Shown: piece after piece, positions 26,468 through 34,624 of the stretch
Layout: the number at the start of each line of letters is the position of its first letter
How positions within the stretch are numbered: the stretch's first letter is position 1
Source of the DNA: Gemmatimonadota bacterium
GTDB lineage: Bacteria > Gemmatimonadota > Gemmatimonadetes > Gemmatimonadales > Gemmatimonadaceae
Direction of reading: 5' to 3'
DNA length: 64,000 bases
Assembly (NCBI GenBank): GCA_028287235.1
Contig: JAQBQB010000026.1
Location: 1 to 64,000, forward strand
Notes under the pieces: model-generated
Database searches by the model: none
What the model was told of the DNA's origin: nothing
Seen by the model: the letters and a program-made list of their open reading frames with translations, nothing else
Program-made: the position numbers and the translations under genes

Positions 26468-28411
26468 ATGGCCCCGCCCCACTTCACCGAACACCTCGAA
26501 GCGACCTTCGACGTCATCGTCATCGGCGCCGGTCACGCCGGCACCGAGGCGGCGGTCGCCGCTGCGCGCTCCGGCGCGCGCGTCGGCATTGTGACGAGCG
26601 CGCTCGAGACGATCGGCCAGATGTCATGCAATCCAGCAATCGGCGGCGTAGCCAAGGGAACCGTGGTGCGCGAAGTGGACGCGCTCGGTGGCATCATGGG
26701 TCGGGCCACGGATCTCGCGTCGCTTCAGTTTCGGATGCTCAACCGCAGCAAAGGCCCGGCAGTCTGGGCGCCGCGCGCGCAGTGTGATCGCGGGCTTTAT
26801 CGCCGCGCCGTGCGCACCCTGCTCGAGGAGCATGCGTCGCTGCAGACGATTCAGGGCACCGTGGGCCGTCTGCTGATCGACGCCGAATCGCGCGCGGTCG
26901 GCGGTGTCGAGACGCTGGAGGGCCGCCGGTTCGGTGCGAGCGCCGTGGTGATCACGACGGGGACGTTCCTGCGCGGACGCATTCATATCGGCACCGAGAC
27001 GAAGATCTCCGGAGGCCGCGCCGGCGAGTCCGCGGCCACGCACTTGGCTGAGCAGCTCGACGACGTTGGGCTCGTCGTCGAACGATTCAAGACGGGTACG
27101 CCGCCGCGCATCGACGGCCGCTCGGTCGACTACACGCATCTCGAGCGGCAGGACAGCGAGATCGATGCGTTCGACTACTCGTGGTCGCACTTCTGGCCCA
27201 CGCCGCGGCTCACCGACGGCGTGTCGCGCCATCCGGCTCAGATGCCCTGTTGGATCACGTTCCTCGGCGAGAGCGGCAAGCGAATCATCGAGACGAACAT
27301 CGCGAAGTCGGCAATGTACGGCGGCGCGATCGCCTCCCGCGGCCCGCGCTACTGCCCATCCGTCGAGGACAAGATCGTGAAGTTCCCGGCGGCAGAGCGT
27401 CATCAGCTCTTCCTCGAGCCGGAAGGTCATGACACGTCGGAGCTCTACGTCAACGGCTTGTCGACGTCGCTCCCCGCGCCGGTGCAGCTCGAGATCCTGC
27501 ATTCGGTTCCCGGGCTCGAGCGGGCACGGATGACGCGCGCCGGATACGCGATCGAGTACGACTACTATCCGCCCACGCAGCTCGACGCGACGCTGCAGGT
27601 GAAGGCGCTGCGCGGGTTGTTTTTCGCGGGGCAGATCAACGGCACCACGGGCTACGAGGAAGCGGCGGGGCAGGGTCTCGCGGCCGGGTTGAACGCCGCG
27701 CGGCAGGCGCTGGGCAAGGATGGAATCGTGCTTGGGCGCGAGAGCTCGTACATCGGCGTGCTGATCGACGATCTCGTGACGCGCGGCGTCGATGAGCCGT
27801 ATCGGTTGTTCACCTCGCGTTCGGAGTTTCGGCTCACGGTGCGGCAGGACAACGCGATTCGCCGTCTTGCGGCGATCGGCATCGAGTGCGAGTTGTACTC
27901 CGCACGCGAGCTAGCGGTGATCGAGCGGCGGCTGGCCGATGAAGACGCGGCGCTCCGCCTGGCGGAAACGGCGAGCATCGTTCCGACCCAGGCGGATCCC
28001 GTGTTGCTGCGCGCCGGCAGCGCGCCGCTGGCGCATTCGGTCAAGATCGCCGAGCTCGCGAAGCGGCAGGGCGTTTCGTTGGGCGATCTGTTTGCCGCGG
28101 TGGATAGCGGGCGGGAGCTGTCGGCGGATGCGATCATCACCGCGGAGCTCGAGCTCAAGTACGCAGGCTATTTTATTCGCGAGCGCGACCAGGCCGCGAA
28201 GATGCGTCGAATGGGACAATTTTCGCTCAGCGAAGACATCCCGTATGGCGAGTTGCAGTCGCTGTCGTTCGAATCGCGACAGAAGCTGACGGCGATTCGA
28301 CCGTCGACGCTGGCGCAGGCGGCGCGCATTCCGGGCGTGAGTCCGACGGACTTGCAGAACCTCGTGCTCGAGATCGAGAAGCGCCGCCGGATGGCGATGA
28401 CGAAGCTTTAA
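26468..28411 (+). CDS. mnmG: tRNA uridine-5-carboxymethylaminomethyl modification enzyme MnmG
   Basis: 647 residues from ATG at 26468. FAD-dependent partner of MnmE in modifying U34 of tRNAs for split-codon boxes. DVIVIGAGHAGTEAAVAAAR holds the dinucleotide-binding loop, SCNPAIGGVAKG and the Cys in it, FKTGTPPRI, and GYEEAAGQGLAAGLNAA are diagnostic. The C-terminal helical MnmE-binding region is intact. MnmE itself is at 58717-60114. The gene rsmG, often just downstream, is absent here; a SIMPL gene and parAB follow. Confidence 0.95.
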   Translation: MAPPHFTEHLEATFDVIVIGAGHAGTEAAVAAARSGARVGIVTSALETIGQMSCNPAIGGVAKGTVVREVDALGGIMGRATDLASLQFRMLNRSKGPAVWAPRAQCDRGLYRRAVRTLLEEHASLQTIQGTVGRLLIDAESRAVGGVETLEGRRFGASAVVITTGTFLRGRIHIGTETKISGGRAGESAATHLAEQLDDVGLVVERFKTGTPPRIDGRSVDYTHLERQDSEIDAFDYSWSHFWPTPRLTDGVSRHPAQMPCWITFLGESGKRIIETNIAKSAMYGGAIASRGPRYCPSVEDKIVKFPAAERHQLFLEPEGHDTSELYVNGLSTSLPAPVQLEILHSVPGLERARMTRAGYAIEYDYYPPTQLDATLQVKALRGLFFAGQINGTTGYEEAAGQGLAAGLNAARQALGKDGIVLGRESSYIGVLIDDLVTRGVDEPYRLFTSRSEFRLTVRQDNAIRRLAAIGIECELYSARELAVIERRLADEDAALRLAETASIVPTQADPVLLRAGSAPLAHSVKIAELAKRQGVSLGDLFAAVDSGRELSADAIITAELELKYAGYFIRERDQAAKMRRMGQFSLSEDIPYGELQSLSFESRQKLTAIRPSTLAQAARIPGVSPTDLQNLVLEIEKRRRMAMTKL

Positions 28412-28501
28412 TTAGAGATCGTCGAACAGCGGAAGTGCGAACCAACATCGTCGTCGCGCGGACAGGTGCCGCGGACGGGACCGCCGGAATGTCCGTCGGC
28501 T

Positions 28502-28527
28502 CGCTCGGTCGACGTTGAGACCGAGCG
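28502..28527 (+). terminator. Possible hairpin after mnmG
   Basis: Perfect 9-bp stem CGCTCGGTC / GACCGAGCG with an 8-base loop, 90 bases past the mnmG stop and before the AT-rich promoter region of the next gene. No T tract, so the terminator call is weak. Confidence 0.35.
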
Positions 28528-28649
28528 GTCTCGCGCAGGCGTCCCTTACATCGGAACCTTTCGCCGCCTATTTAGTAGCAATATGGTACTTATTATCCGA
28601 GCATGGCCTTTGCGGCCATTGTCCGCCAGCACCAATTGGAGAGCCTATC

Positions 28650-29372
28650 GTGCGTAACTCGATTTTGTGGTCCGCGGTCATCGTCGCCGCTGTGACGGCG
28701 CCCGCTGCTGTGTCTGCTCAGAGCTCTGGCATCGTGACGACGCCCCAGATCGTTACCTCCGGTATTGGCGAAGCCAGAATTTCGCCGGACCGAGCGACCA
28801 TTTTCATTGGAGTTCAGAGCAAGGCGGCAACCGCGGCGGCAGCTGGCACGGAGAACGCTCGGCGGCAGCGCGCAATTCTGGACACCCTGAAGGCGATGGG
28901 CCTGACGAATGAGCAACTCTCAACGGTCAATTACAACGTGTCGCCGGAGATGCAATACAGCCCGAACGGGACCACACCCCCGCGCGTGACGGGGTACACC
29001 GTCAGCAACACGGTTCGCGCCGAAGTGCGACGGTTGGACGACGTTGGGAAGATCATCGACGCGGCGCTCGCGAAGGGGGCGAACGAGATCTCGAGCCTGC
29101 AGTTCTTCTCGTCGAAGGCAGATTCGGTTCGTCGGGTCGCGCTGAGCGTCGCCGTGATGAACGCGCGGGCAGACGCCGAAGTGCTCGCGAGGGCAGCAGG
29201 GGGCTCCCTGGGGCAGCTCTTGGAGCTTTCCACTTCCGAGCCGGCATCTCGTCCAGTTCCGATCGTGATGGCGCGGATGACCGAGGCCAAGCAATCGACT
29301 CCGATCGAAGCGGGAGAGCAGAGCTTTTCTGCGAGCGTTTCGGCTCGCTGGGCGTTCGTAGGCGGTCGATAG
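28650..29372 (+). CDS. Exported SIMPL-domain protein
   Basis: 240 residues from a GTG at 28650 with GGAGAG upstream. A signal peptide (SILWSAVIVAAVTAPAAVSA) precedes a SIMPL (DUF541) domain: IVTSGIGEARISPDRATIFI and LGLTNEQLSTVNYNVSPE-like segments, TVRAEVRRLDDVGKIIDAAL and NARADAEVLARAAGGSLGQL are typical. Periplasmic, possibly oligomeric; the family is linked to envelope stress, but the role here is unknown. An AT-rich stretch at 28570-28600 probably holds its promoter. Confidence 0.82.
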   Translation: MRNSILWSAVIVAAVTAPAAVSAQSSGIVTTPQIVTSGIGEARISPDRATIFIGVQSKAATAAAAGTENARRQRAILDTLKAMGLTNEQLSTVNYNVSPEMQYSPNGTTPPRVTGYTVSNTVRAEVRRLDDVGKIIDAALAKGANEISSLQFFSSKADSVRRVALSVAVMNARADAEVLARAAGGSLGQLLELSTSEPASRPVPIVMARMTEAKQSTPIEAGEQSFSASVSARWAFVGGR

Positions 29373-29391
29373 CGCAATCGCTTGGGCAAAC

Positions 29392-29405
29392 GTGCCACGT
29401 GGCAC
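29392..29405. promoter_or_regulatory. parS: Candidate variant parS site 1
   Basis: GTGCCACGTGGCAC is a perfect 14-bp palindrome centred on CACGTG, as in the canonical ParB site TGTTTCACGTGAAACA, but with GC/GC in place of TT/AA in each arm. It lies about 200 bases upstream of parA. Assignment as a parS rests on position, core and duplication. Confidence 0.6.
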
Positions 29406-29429
29406 ATGCGTGCGTCGATCACGCTGGAT

Positions 29430-29443
29430 GTGCCACGTGGCAC
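29430..29443. promoter_or_regulatory. parS: Candidate variant parS site 2
   Basis: A second identical 14-bp palindrome, 38 bases centre to centre from the first. Including flanks it reads TGTGCCACGTGGCACG, matching the canonical site at 11 of 16 positions including the outer TGT and the CACGTG core. Two identical copies next to parA-parB are unlikely to be chance. Confidence 0.6.
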
Positions 29444-29598
29444 GTTGTTTCGCACTCCAGCGCCACATAGATTTGCCGAAGTCAGACCCAGGTCGCTCCG
29501 AAGGTCGCGGTGAAGCCAAACGCCGACAGGAGCCGGGAATGGGGTGCTCCCACCCCACCTCGAGGCACTGACGCTCTTCCCCCCAAGCCTCACGGATA

Positions 29599-30366
29599 TT
29601 GGCCCGCGTCATAGCGATCGCGAACCAGAAAGGCGGCGTCGGCAAGACCACGACCGCCGTGAACCTCGCCGCCAGCCTCGCCGGGGCGGAGCAACGAACC
29701 CTGCTCATCGACGGCGACCCACAAGGGAATGCCACAAGCGGGATCGGAGCCCAGAAAGATCAGGTCGACGGCACCGTCTACGACGTCCTGATCGGCGACC
29801 GCGCGATCAGCGATACGCTCATCCGCCACGTCCACTTCAAGCATCTCGACGTGGTTCCGGCCACCCCCGACCTCGCCGGCGCGGAGATTGAGCTCGTCGA
29901 CCGGCCGAATCGTGAACGAATGATGCGTACTGCCGTGGAAACGGTACGCGAGCGCTACGACTACGTACTGATCGATTGCCCGCCGTCGCTGGGTCTGATC
30001 ACGCTGAACATGCTCGCCGCCGCCGACGCGCTGCTGATCCCGCTCCAGTGCGAGTACTACGCCCTCGAGGGTCTGTCGCAGCTCCTCAACACGGTGCACC
30101 TCGTCCAACGAAGCGTCAACCCGGATCTGGCCATCGACGGCGTGCTCCTCACGATGTACGACGCCCGCCTCAATCTGTCCCGACAGGTCGCCACCGAAGC
30201 GCGTGAGTACTTCGGCAATCAGGTGTTCGAAACCGTCATTCCGAGAAACGTACGTTTAGCCGAAGCTCCTAGCTTCGGCAAGCCGATCATTCTGTATGAC
30301 GTCGCGTCGGTGGGAGCACAGGCGTATATGAGTGTCGCCAAAGAACTTATGGAGAGATTGAAGTGA
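29599..30366 (+). CDS. parA: Chromosome-partitioning ATPase ParA (Soj)
   Basis: 255 residues. Deviant Walker A KGGVGKTT at residues 11-18 (two lysines), LLIDGDPQGNAT and VLIDCPPSLG are the ATPase motifs; there is no N-terminal DNA-binding extension, so it is the small chromosomal type. The start is probably TTG at 29599 (LARVIAIANQ); no ATG or GTG lies in a better place. It forms ATP dimers on the nucleoid and is driven by ParB bound to parS. It overlaps parB by GTGA. Confidence 0.95.
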   Translation: MARVIAIANQKGGVGKTTTAVNLAASLAGAEQRTLLIDGDPQGNATSGIGAQKDQVDGTVYDVLIGDRAISDTLIRHVHFKHLDVVPATPDLAGAEIELVDRPNRERMMRTAVETVRERYDYVLIDCPPSLGLITLNMLAAADALLIPLQCEYYALEGLSQLLNTVHLVQRSVNPDLAIDGVLLTMYDARLNLSRQVATEAREYFGNQVFETVIPRNVRLAEAPSFGKPIILYDVASVGAQAYMSVAKELMERLK

Positions 30367-31292
30367 GCGCCGATAAGCCGAGGCGGCTCGGGCGCGGCCT
30401 GGAAGCATTGATCCCGGGATCTGCGACGAACACCTCAGCCGCGCCCGCCGCGCCGCCGAGCGACCTCCAGCGCATTCAGCTGTCCCGCATTCGCGCCAAC
30501 CCGTTTCAGCCACGCCGCGAATTCGCCCCAGCCGACCTCGCTGAGCTAGAAGCATCACTCAAAGCGAGCGGGCTCTTGCAGCCGATCACGGTCCGGCGCC
30601 GCGGCGATGCGTACGAGCTCATCGCCGGCGAACGACGCTTCCGCGCGGCGACCAACCTGGGTTGGACCGAGATATCGGCGATCGTCCGCGAGTTCGACGA
30701 TCAGACGATGCTCGTACTGGCGCTCGTCGAAAACCTCCAGCGCGCCAACCTGAACGCGATCGAAGAAGGGCGCGGCTATCGTCGCCTCATCGATGAATTT
30801 CAGCTCACGCAGCAGCAGGTAGCCGACGCCGTCGGAAAGGATCGGACGACGGTCACCAATCTCCTGCGCGTGCTTTCCCTACCCGAGCAAGTACAGCAGT
30901 TGGTCGAGAACGGCGTGCTCAGCTCGGGGCACGCGCGCGCTTTGTTGGCGCTAGGGACCAAGCACTCCGCGGTCGATGTCGCCAACCAGGCAGTCGCGCG
31001 AGGGATGTCGGTGCGGGAGCTGGAGCAGCTCGTGCGCGACTTGGTAGCTGGGCCGAAGGCCGCCACAGCTGCAGAAAAGAGTCCAGCGGCCACGACGATC
31101 CCCAAGGCGTCAGCGGCGTCGGACCCGGCCGTGCGGCGAATCGAAGACGATTTGAGGCGCTACCTGCAGACGGACGTACGGGTTCAGGTTTCCGGGGAAT
31201 CGAAGGGAAAGATCGAAGTGTCGTTCTATTCGAACGACGACCTCGATCGGGTACTCGACCTCATTCTTCGAGAGAGTCGACGCGATTTCTAG
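30363..31292 (+). CDS. parB: Chromosome-partitioning protein ParB
   Basis: 309 residues, GTG start overlapping the parA stop. The N-terminal LGRGLEALIPG motif contacts ParA. The CTP-binding/hydrolysing pocket is seen in GLLQPITVRRRGDAYELIAG followed by ERRFRAA, with ENLQRANLN. A helix-turn-helix (TQQQVADAVGKDRTTVTNLL) recognises parS, and the C-terminal RIEDDLRRYLQT to FYSNDDLDRVLDLI is the dimer and non-specific DNA-binding domain. Target sites are probably the palindromes at 29392 and 29430, plus others outside the window. Confidence 0.95.
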   Translation: MSADKPRRLGRGLEALIPGSATNTSAAPAAPPSDLQRIQLSRIRANPFQPRREFAPADLAELEASLKASGLLQPITVRRRGDAYELIAGERRFRAATNLGWTEISAIVREFDDQTMLVLALVENLQRANLNAIEEGRGYRRLIDEFQLTQQQVADAVGKDRTTVTNLLRVLSLPEQVQQLVENGVLSSGHARALLALGTKHSAVDVANQAVARGMSVRELEQLVRDLVAGPKAATAAEKSPAATTIPKASAASDPAVRRIEDDLRRYLQTDVRVQVSGESKGKIEVSFYSNDDLDRVLDLILRESRRDF

Positions 31293-31360
31293 GCGACGCG
31301 CTATAGCGCCATAATAGCCACTCATGCGCGCCGTATATGAGCCATCCTCGATACAGCATA

Positions 31361-32383
31361 ATGACATTTTACCGCCATCTTAGACACCTAAGCGCAGGTT
31401 GGCTCTTTGTCACAGCCGTGGCTTGCAGCAAGACAGGCGGAAAGCCAGCCACCGATACAGCGGCCAAATCCACCTTCAAGGTCGCGCTCCTAACCCCAGG
31501 CCCAATCTCCGACCAGTCGTGGAACGGCGGCGCCTATCAGGGGCTCATGGCCATTCGCGACAGCCTCGGCGCGCAGGTGAGTCATATTCAGACCAAGACG
31601 CCCGCGGAGTTCGACGAGAATTTCCGCCAGTACGGGGCGCAGGGCTACACGCTCGTCTTCGGGCACGGCTTCGAGTTCCAGGACGCTGCCAAACGTGTTG
31701 CGCCAGAGTTCCCGCGAACCATCTACGTCACCACGTCGGGATCGACCGCCGGTCCGAACCTCGCGGGGATGACATTCGCGTTCTCTGATGCGTCGTATCT
31801 CGCCGGTATCCTCGCGGCATCCATGACCAAGACGAACAAGCTCGGCGTCATCGGCGGAACGCAGCTACCGCCCGTCGTCGAAAGCTTCGGCGCGTTCGAG
31901 ATGGGGGCACACTCGGTGAACCCGGCGATCAAGGTGATCGCCTCGTACGTCGGAAACTGGGACGACGTGAGCGCCGGCAAGGAGGCCGCGCTCGCGCAGT
32001 TGTCGCAGGGAGCGGACGTCATCTTCCAGAACGCCGACGCCGCGGGCCTCGGCGTGTTTCAAGCGGCGCGCGACAAAAAGAACGCGTTCGTCATCGGATC
32101 GAACTCCAATCAGAACGCCGTCGCGCCCGACGTGACGCTCGGAAGCGTCGTCATCGACCTACCGTTGGCGTTCCTGACCATCGCGAAGCAAGTGAAGGCG
32201 GGAACCTTCAAGCCGGGCGTCGTGCAGCTCGGCGAGCGGAGTCACGTCGTGACGCTCGTGCTCAACCCGGCCCTGCAAGCGTCGATTCCGCCGGCCATGC
32301 GCACGCGCATCGACTCCTTGCAAACGAAGATGCTCGCCGGCGAGTACACGGTGAACGTGGACAGCACGCCGGCGAAGCGCTGA
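31361..32383 (+). CDS. BMP-family substrate-binding lipoprotein (nucleoside importer)
   Basis: 340 residues from ATG at 31361 (an in-frame ATG at 31337 is possible). A lipoprotein signal ends TAVACS with the lipidated Cys. The Bmp/PnrA fold is recognised by FKVALLTPGPISDQSWNGGA near the N-terminus, YTLVFGHGFEFQDA, and FSDASYLAGILAA. Such proteins bind purine nucleosides for an ABC importer; the ATPase and two permeases are at 33155 and 35962-37922. Tethered to the outer face of the inner membrane. Exact ligand not determinable. Confidence 0.85.
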   Translation: MTFYRHLRHLSAGWLFVTAVACSKTGGKPATDTAAKSTFKVALLTPGPISDQSWNGGAYQGLMAIRDSLGAQVSHIQTKTPAEFDENFRQYGAQGYTLVFGHGFEFQDAAKRVAPEFPRTIYVTTSGSTAGPNLAGMTFAFSDASYLAGILAASMTKTNKLGVIGGTQLPPVVESFGAFEMGAHSVNPAIKVIASYVGNWDDVSAGKEAALAQLSQGADVIFQNADAAGLGVFQAARDKKNAFVIGSNSNQNAVAPDVTLGSVVIDLPLAFLTIAKQVKAGTFKPGVVQLGERSHVVTLVLNPALQASIPPAMRTRIDSLQTKMLAGEYTVNVDSTPAKR

Positions 32384-32384
32384 C

Positions 32385-33158
32385 ATGTCCGCCCTCGCAC
32401 AGCTCGCCGAGTTTCTCGACGCCACGTTGAACGTCGCGGGGATTCCGGACTATCCCAACGCAGTAAACGGCGTGCAGCTCGCCAACATGGGCGATATCGA
32501 GCGAGTCGCGACGGCCGTCGACTTCTCGACGGAAACGGTGAACGGCGCGATCGGCGCCGGTGCGCGGCTGCTGATCGTGCATCATGGGATGTTCTGGGGA
32601 GGCGTGCAGCCGATCACGGAACACCGCCACCAGCGCCTGTGGACGCTCGTCACGCACGACGTGGCGGTGTACTCAGCGCACCTACCTCTCGACGTCCATC
32701 CGGAGCTCGGCAACAACGCATTGCTCGCGAAACGACTCGGCCTCCAGCCGTCGGGTGGATTCGCGAAGTATCAGTCGATCGACGTGGGACTCAGCGGCGA
32801 GTCGAACGTGCCGACGCGTCTGCTCGCCGACGCCGCGCACGCGCTCGCGAGCGAGCATCGGGGCAGCTTCGTGGCTACGCCGTTCGACGACAACCGTCTC
32901 ACGCGACGGTGGGGCATCTGCACGGGATCCGGCGCTGATTCCTCGTCGCTCCGTGAGGCTGCGCAGCGCGGACTCGACACGCTCATCGTGGGCGAAGGAC
33001 CGCATCACACCGCGGTCGAGGCGCGCGAGTTGGGCATCGTCATTCTGTACGCGGGCCACTATGCCACCGAGACGCTGGGCGTACGCGCACTCGGCGAACG
33101 CGTCGCCGCGCGGTTCGGCCTGACCACGACTTTCATCGACGTGCCGAGCGGGTTGTGA
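32385..33158 (+). CDS. Nif3-like dinuclear metal-binding protein
   Basis: 257 residues. NIF3/YbgI family (also named GTP cyclohydrolase 1 type 2, with unsettled function). Metal ligands are in LLIVHHGMFWGG, VYSAHLPLDVHPELGNN and LYAGHYATETLG. YPNAVNGVQLANMGDIERVA is the family's N-terminal signature. It begins 2 bases after the BMP lipoprotein gene and overlaps the ATPase gene by GTGA, so it is made together with a nucleoside importer. A role in handling imported nucleosides or nucleotides is a reasonable inference. Confidence 0.85.
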   Translation: MSALAQLAEFLDATLNVAGIPDYPNAVNGVQLANMGDIERVATAVDFSTETVNGAIGAGARLLIVHHGMFWGGVQPITEHRHQRLWTLVTHDVAVYSAHLPLDVHPELGNNALLAKRLGLQPSGGFAKYQSIDVGLSGESNVPTRLLADAAHALASEHRGSFVATPFDDNRLTRRWGICTGSGADSSSLREAAQRGLDTLIVGEGPHHTAVEARELGIVILYAGHYATETLGVRALGERVAARFGLTTTFIDVPSGL

Positions 33159-34624
33159 GTGTGCTGGGTGACGACGTCTCACTCGCACTCACGGGCATCA
33201 CAAAGCGGTTCGGCGCAACGCTCGCCCTCGACGGCGTCTCGATGCGGGTACGGCGCGGGACGGTGCACGCGCTGCTTGGCGAGAACGGCGCGGGGAAGAC
33301 GACACTGATGCGCATTGCGTTCGGCCTGGTGACGGCCGACGACGGACAAATCGATATCGCGGGTGCGCCGCGTCGCATCACCTCCGCGGCGGACGCCATC
33401 TCGGCGGGCGTCGGCATGGTGCACCAGCACTTCACGAACGTACCGGCGATGACGGTGGCGGCGAACGTCGCGCTGGGCGGGCGCGGCGCCTTCGATGCGA
33501 GCGTGGCGGCGGCTCGAGTCGAAGAGATCGGCGCCCGTACGGGGCTGCGGCTCGATCCGGCCGCTCGCGCAGAGCAGCTGCCGGTCGGCGGGCAGCAGCG
33601 GCTGGAGATCGTGAAGGCGCTCGCACGCGATGCGCGAATACTCATCCTCGACGAGCCGACCGCCGTGCTCGCGCCGAGTGAAGCGGACGAGCTCCTGCGG
33701 TGGCTTCGAGGATACGCACGGGCCGGGAACGCCGTGGTGCTGATCACGCACAAGCTGCGGGAGGCATTGGCGATCACCGACGACGTGACCGTACTGCGGC
33801 GCGGGCGAGTCGTGCTGAGTGCCGGCGCCTCGACGGTCACGACGTCATCGCTGGCACTCGCGATGTTGGGACAGGAGCTGGTCGCCGCGGAAACACGCGA
33901 AGCCGTGGCGCCCAGCGGTCCGGTGATCGCCGCGGCGCGGAATGTCACGGTGCTCGATGGTCGAGGTGCAACTGTGGTATGCGATGCCACGTTCGCCGTT
34001 GGGGCGGGGGAGCTCGTGGGGATCGCCGCGGTCGAAGGAGCGGGGCAGCGAGAGCTGTTGCGCGCGCTGGCGGCGCGCACGCCGATTGCCCGGGGTGAGT
34101 TGAGCCTTCCGCTCGAGATCGGGTTCGTTCCAGAGGACCGTCACCGGGACGCACTCGTCCTGGATTTCTCCGTCGCTGAAAATGTCGCGCTCAAAGGAGC
34201 GGGTCGGCGCCGCGGTCGAATCAGCTGGGGCGGGGTGCGCGATCATGCCCTCTCGCTCGTTCGCGACTTCGACGTCCGTGGCACGGGCGCACACGCAAGT
34301 GTGCGATCGCTGTCGGGCGGCAACCAACAAAAGCTCGTGCTCGCCCGCGAGCTCGACGGAACGCCGGAGATGCTGGTCGTCGAAAATCCGACGCGCGGAC
34401 TCGACATTCGCGCAACGCAGGAGGTGCATGCCCGACTGCGCGCCGTTGCCGCGGCCGGGACGGCCGTGGTGGTGTACTCGAGCGATCTGGACGAGGTGCT
34501 CGCGTTGGCCACGCGGGTGCTGGTGATGCACGCCGGGATGGTGCGGGAGGTTGAGCGGGATAGGGACGCGGTGGGTCGGGCGATGTTGGGAGTGGACAGC
34601 CTGTCAGCCGGCAGCTCGCCGTGA
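33155..34624 (+). CDS. ABC transporter ATP-binding protein, nucleoside/sugar type with two ATPase domains
   Basis: 489 residues, GTG start. Domain 1 is complete: LGENGAGKTT Walker A near residue 46, the Q-loop VHQHFTN, ILDEPTAVLAPSEA Walker B. Its signature is altered to LPVGGQQRLEI. Domain 2 has a weak Walker A region (GIAAVEGAGQRELLRAL, no Lys) but an intact signature LSGGNQQKL and VVENPTRGLDI. This asymmetry is usual for the YufO/RbsA group. It powers the BMP-dependent importer with the permeases at 35962 and 36999. The last 21 bases overlap the convergent MFS gene. Confidence 0.9.
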   Translation: MSVLGDDVSLALTGITKRFGATLALDGVSMRVRRGTVHALLGENGAGKTTLMRIAFGLVTADDGQIDIAGAPRRITSAADAISAGVGMVHQHFTNVPAMTVAANVALGGRGAFDASVAAARVEEIGARTGLRLDPAARAEQLPVGGQQRLEIVKALARDARILILDEPTAVLAPSEADELLRWLRGYARAGNAVVLITHKLREALAITDDVTVLRRGRVVLSAGASTVTTSSLALAMLGQELVAAETREAVAPSGPVIAAARNVTVLDGRGATVVCDATFAVGAGELVGIAAVEGAGQRELLRALAARTPIARGELSLPLEIGFVPEDRHRDALVLDFSVAENVALKGAGRRRGRISWGGVRDHALSLVRDFDVRGTGAHASVRSLSGGNQQKLVLARELDGTPEMLVVENPTRGLDIRATQEVHARLRAVAAAGTAVVVYSSDLDEVLALATRVLVMHAGMVREVERDRDAVGRAMLGVDSLSAGSSP

